NCBI GenBank assembly: GCA_008508345.1
Contig: QNGE01000981.1
Location: 89,379-153,378, forward strand
Direction: 5' to 3'
Source: Paragonimus westermani
Taxonomy: Eukaryota > Platyhelminthes > Trematoda > Plagiorchiida > Troglotrematidae
Length of the DNA: 64,000 nucleotides
The position numbers and the translations under genes were made by a program. Numbering within the stretch: the first letter of the stretch is position 1; every line of letters starts with the position of its first letter. Below, in pieces: positions 63,601 to 64,000 of the stretch. The notes beneath the pieces were generated by a model. The model ran no database searches and was not told where the DNA came from. It was given only the letters and a program-made list of their open reading frames with translations.

Positions 63601-63834
63601 GTAAGAAGAGACAGAAGTACGAAGGATAATGTGATGGGCCAGAGGACCTAAAATGTCAATTTATCAACATCGAGCTGGAAGTCACTCAAAATTAAACTTG
63701 GACACCTACATTCAACAATCTGAAGCATCCCCCGTCATCCATTTCCCATCCAATCTACTGCTACCACCCCGTCCTTACACCTGCTTCAAGAGTGCAATGT
63801 AGCTCAACCTGTGTTGAATAATACGGCCGTTCTG
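60629..63834. other. 5' side of dynein gene, N-terminal exons not recognised
   Basis: The exon before 60628 must end with two bases of a codon and should encode the linker before the propeller. No such exon stands out on the - strand here. A short - strand frame near 62590-62640, followed by GTGAGC, was considered but lacks an acceptor. The + strand frames at 61024-61221 and 62016-62326 match nothing I know. Confidence 0.35.
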
Positions 63835-64000
63835 CATCATCATCATCATCATCATAGACAGCAATACATCAGTGGTTCACACTAATGCTTAACTGCCACA
63901 CAACCATGAAGAAACAGCAAACCCTATATAGAAAGAGAGAACGAAAAAGAAGGGGACGGGAAGGGACCTAACTACTGAAAATGACTACGTCCCTATTCAA
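63835..64000 (-). mobile_element. 3' end of another RTE-like LINE, running off the window
   Basis: On the - strand the sequence ends with GTGAACCACTGATGTATTGC, TGTCTATGAT and a (GAT)n tail (CAT repeats at 63835-63855 on +). Upstream of this it carries the CCCTATATAGGGTTTGCTG-like and CCCGTCCCCTTC-like blocks that also precede the tail of the copy at 21.6 kb. The element body lies beyond 64000. At the DNA level it is very similar to the 21.6 kb end. Confidence 0.85.

Overview
This window is eukaryotic, most likely from a flatworm and probably a digenean trematode (fluke). That is an inference. The evidence is two conserved eukaryotic genes split by kilobase-scale introns, an Hsp70/Hsp90-organising protein of 319 residues that lacks the first TPR block, and introns and flanks filled with decayed RTE-type LINEs, Ty3/Gypsy and Pao/BEL elements. 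Another spiralian animal cannot be excluded. There are no prokaryotic operons, CRISPR arrays or rRNA genes.

Two genes face each other tail to tail. On the + strand STIP1/Hop (sti1) has two coding exons, 1017-1714 and 16752-17013, separated by one intron of 15,037 bp. They join in frame into a complete 319-residue protein. On the - strand five exons (60311-60628, 58089-58391, 52872-53157, 49210-49335, 45407-45556) encode the C-terminal 393 residues of the cytoplasmic dynein intermediate chain. They carry the WD40 propeller and the stop codon. The N-terminal exons lie upstream, either unrecognised in 60.6-63.8 kb or beyond 64 kb.

The STIP1 intron holds two + strand RTE-like LINE copies (about 4.7-6.6 and 9.25-11.73 kb), a - strand Gypsy fragment (7.97-8.91 kb), a possible LTR-element gag remnant (15.8-16.4 kb), an isolated LINE 3' tail (15.0 kb) and two copies of a 350-bp SINE-like repeat. 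Between the genes lie a third SINE-like copy (17.6 kb), a third RTE copy (19.3-21.7 kb), a - strand Gypsy with possible LTR remnants (24.8-29.3 kb), a - strand RTE copy (29.3-31.3 kb), a + strand Pao/BEL remnant (32.2-35 kb), and a 547-bp assembly gap that runs into the intact, GC-rich C-terminal end of a LINE ORF (36.9-37.2 kb). A near-perfect 61-nt hairpin sits at 37.84 kb. The dynein introns hold another LINE (50.2-51.6 kb) and simple repeats. The right edge enters one more - strand RTE copy.

The two genes are both cytosolic housekeeping functions (chaperone relay and microtubule cargo transport), with no sign of a joint pathway. By eye the + strand is G+T-rich across the left part and A+C-rich across most of the right part, matching the opposite transcription directions. 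No skew was computed.
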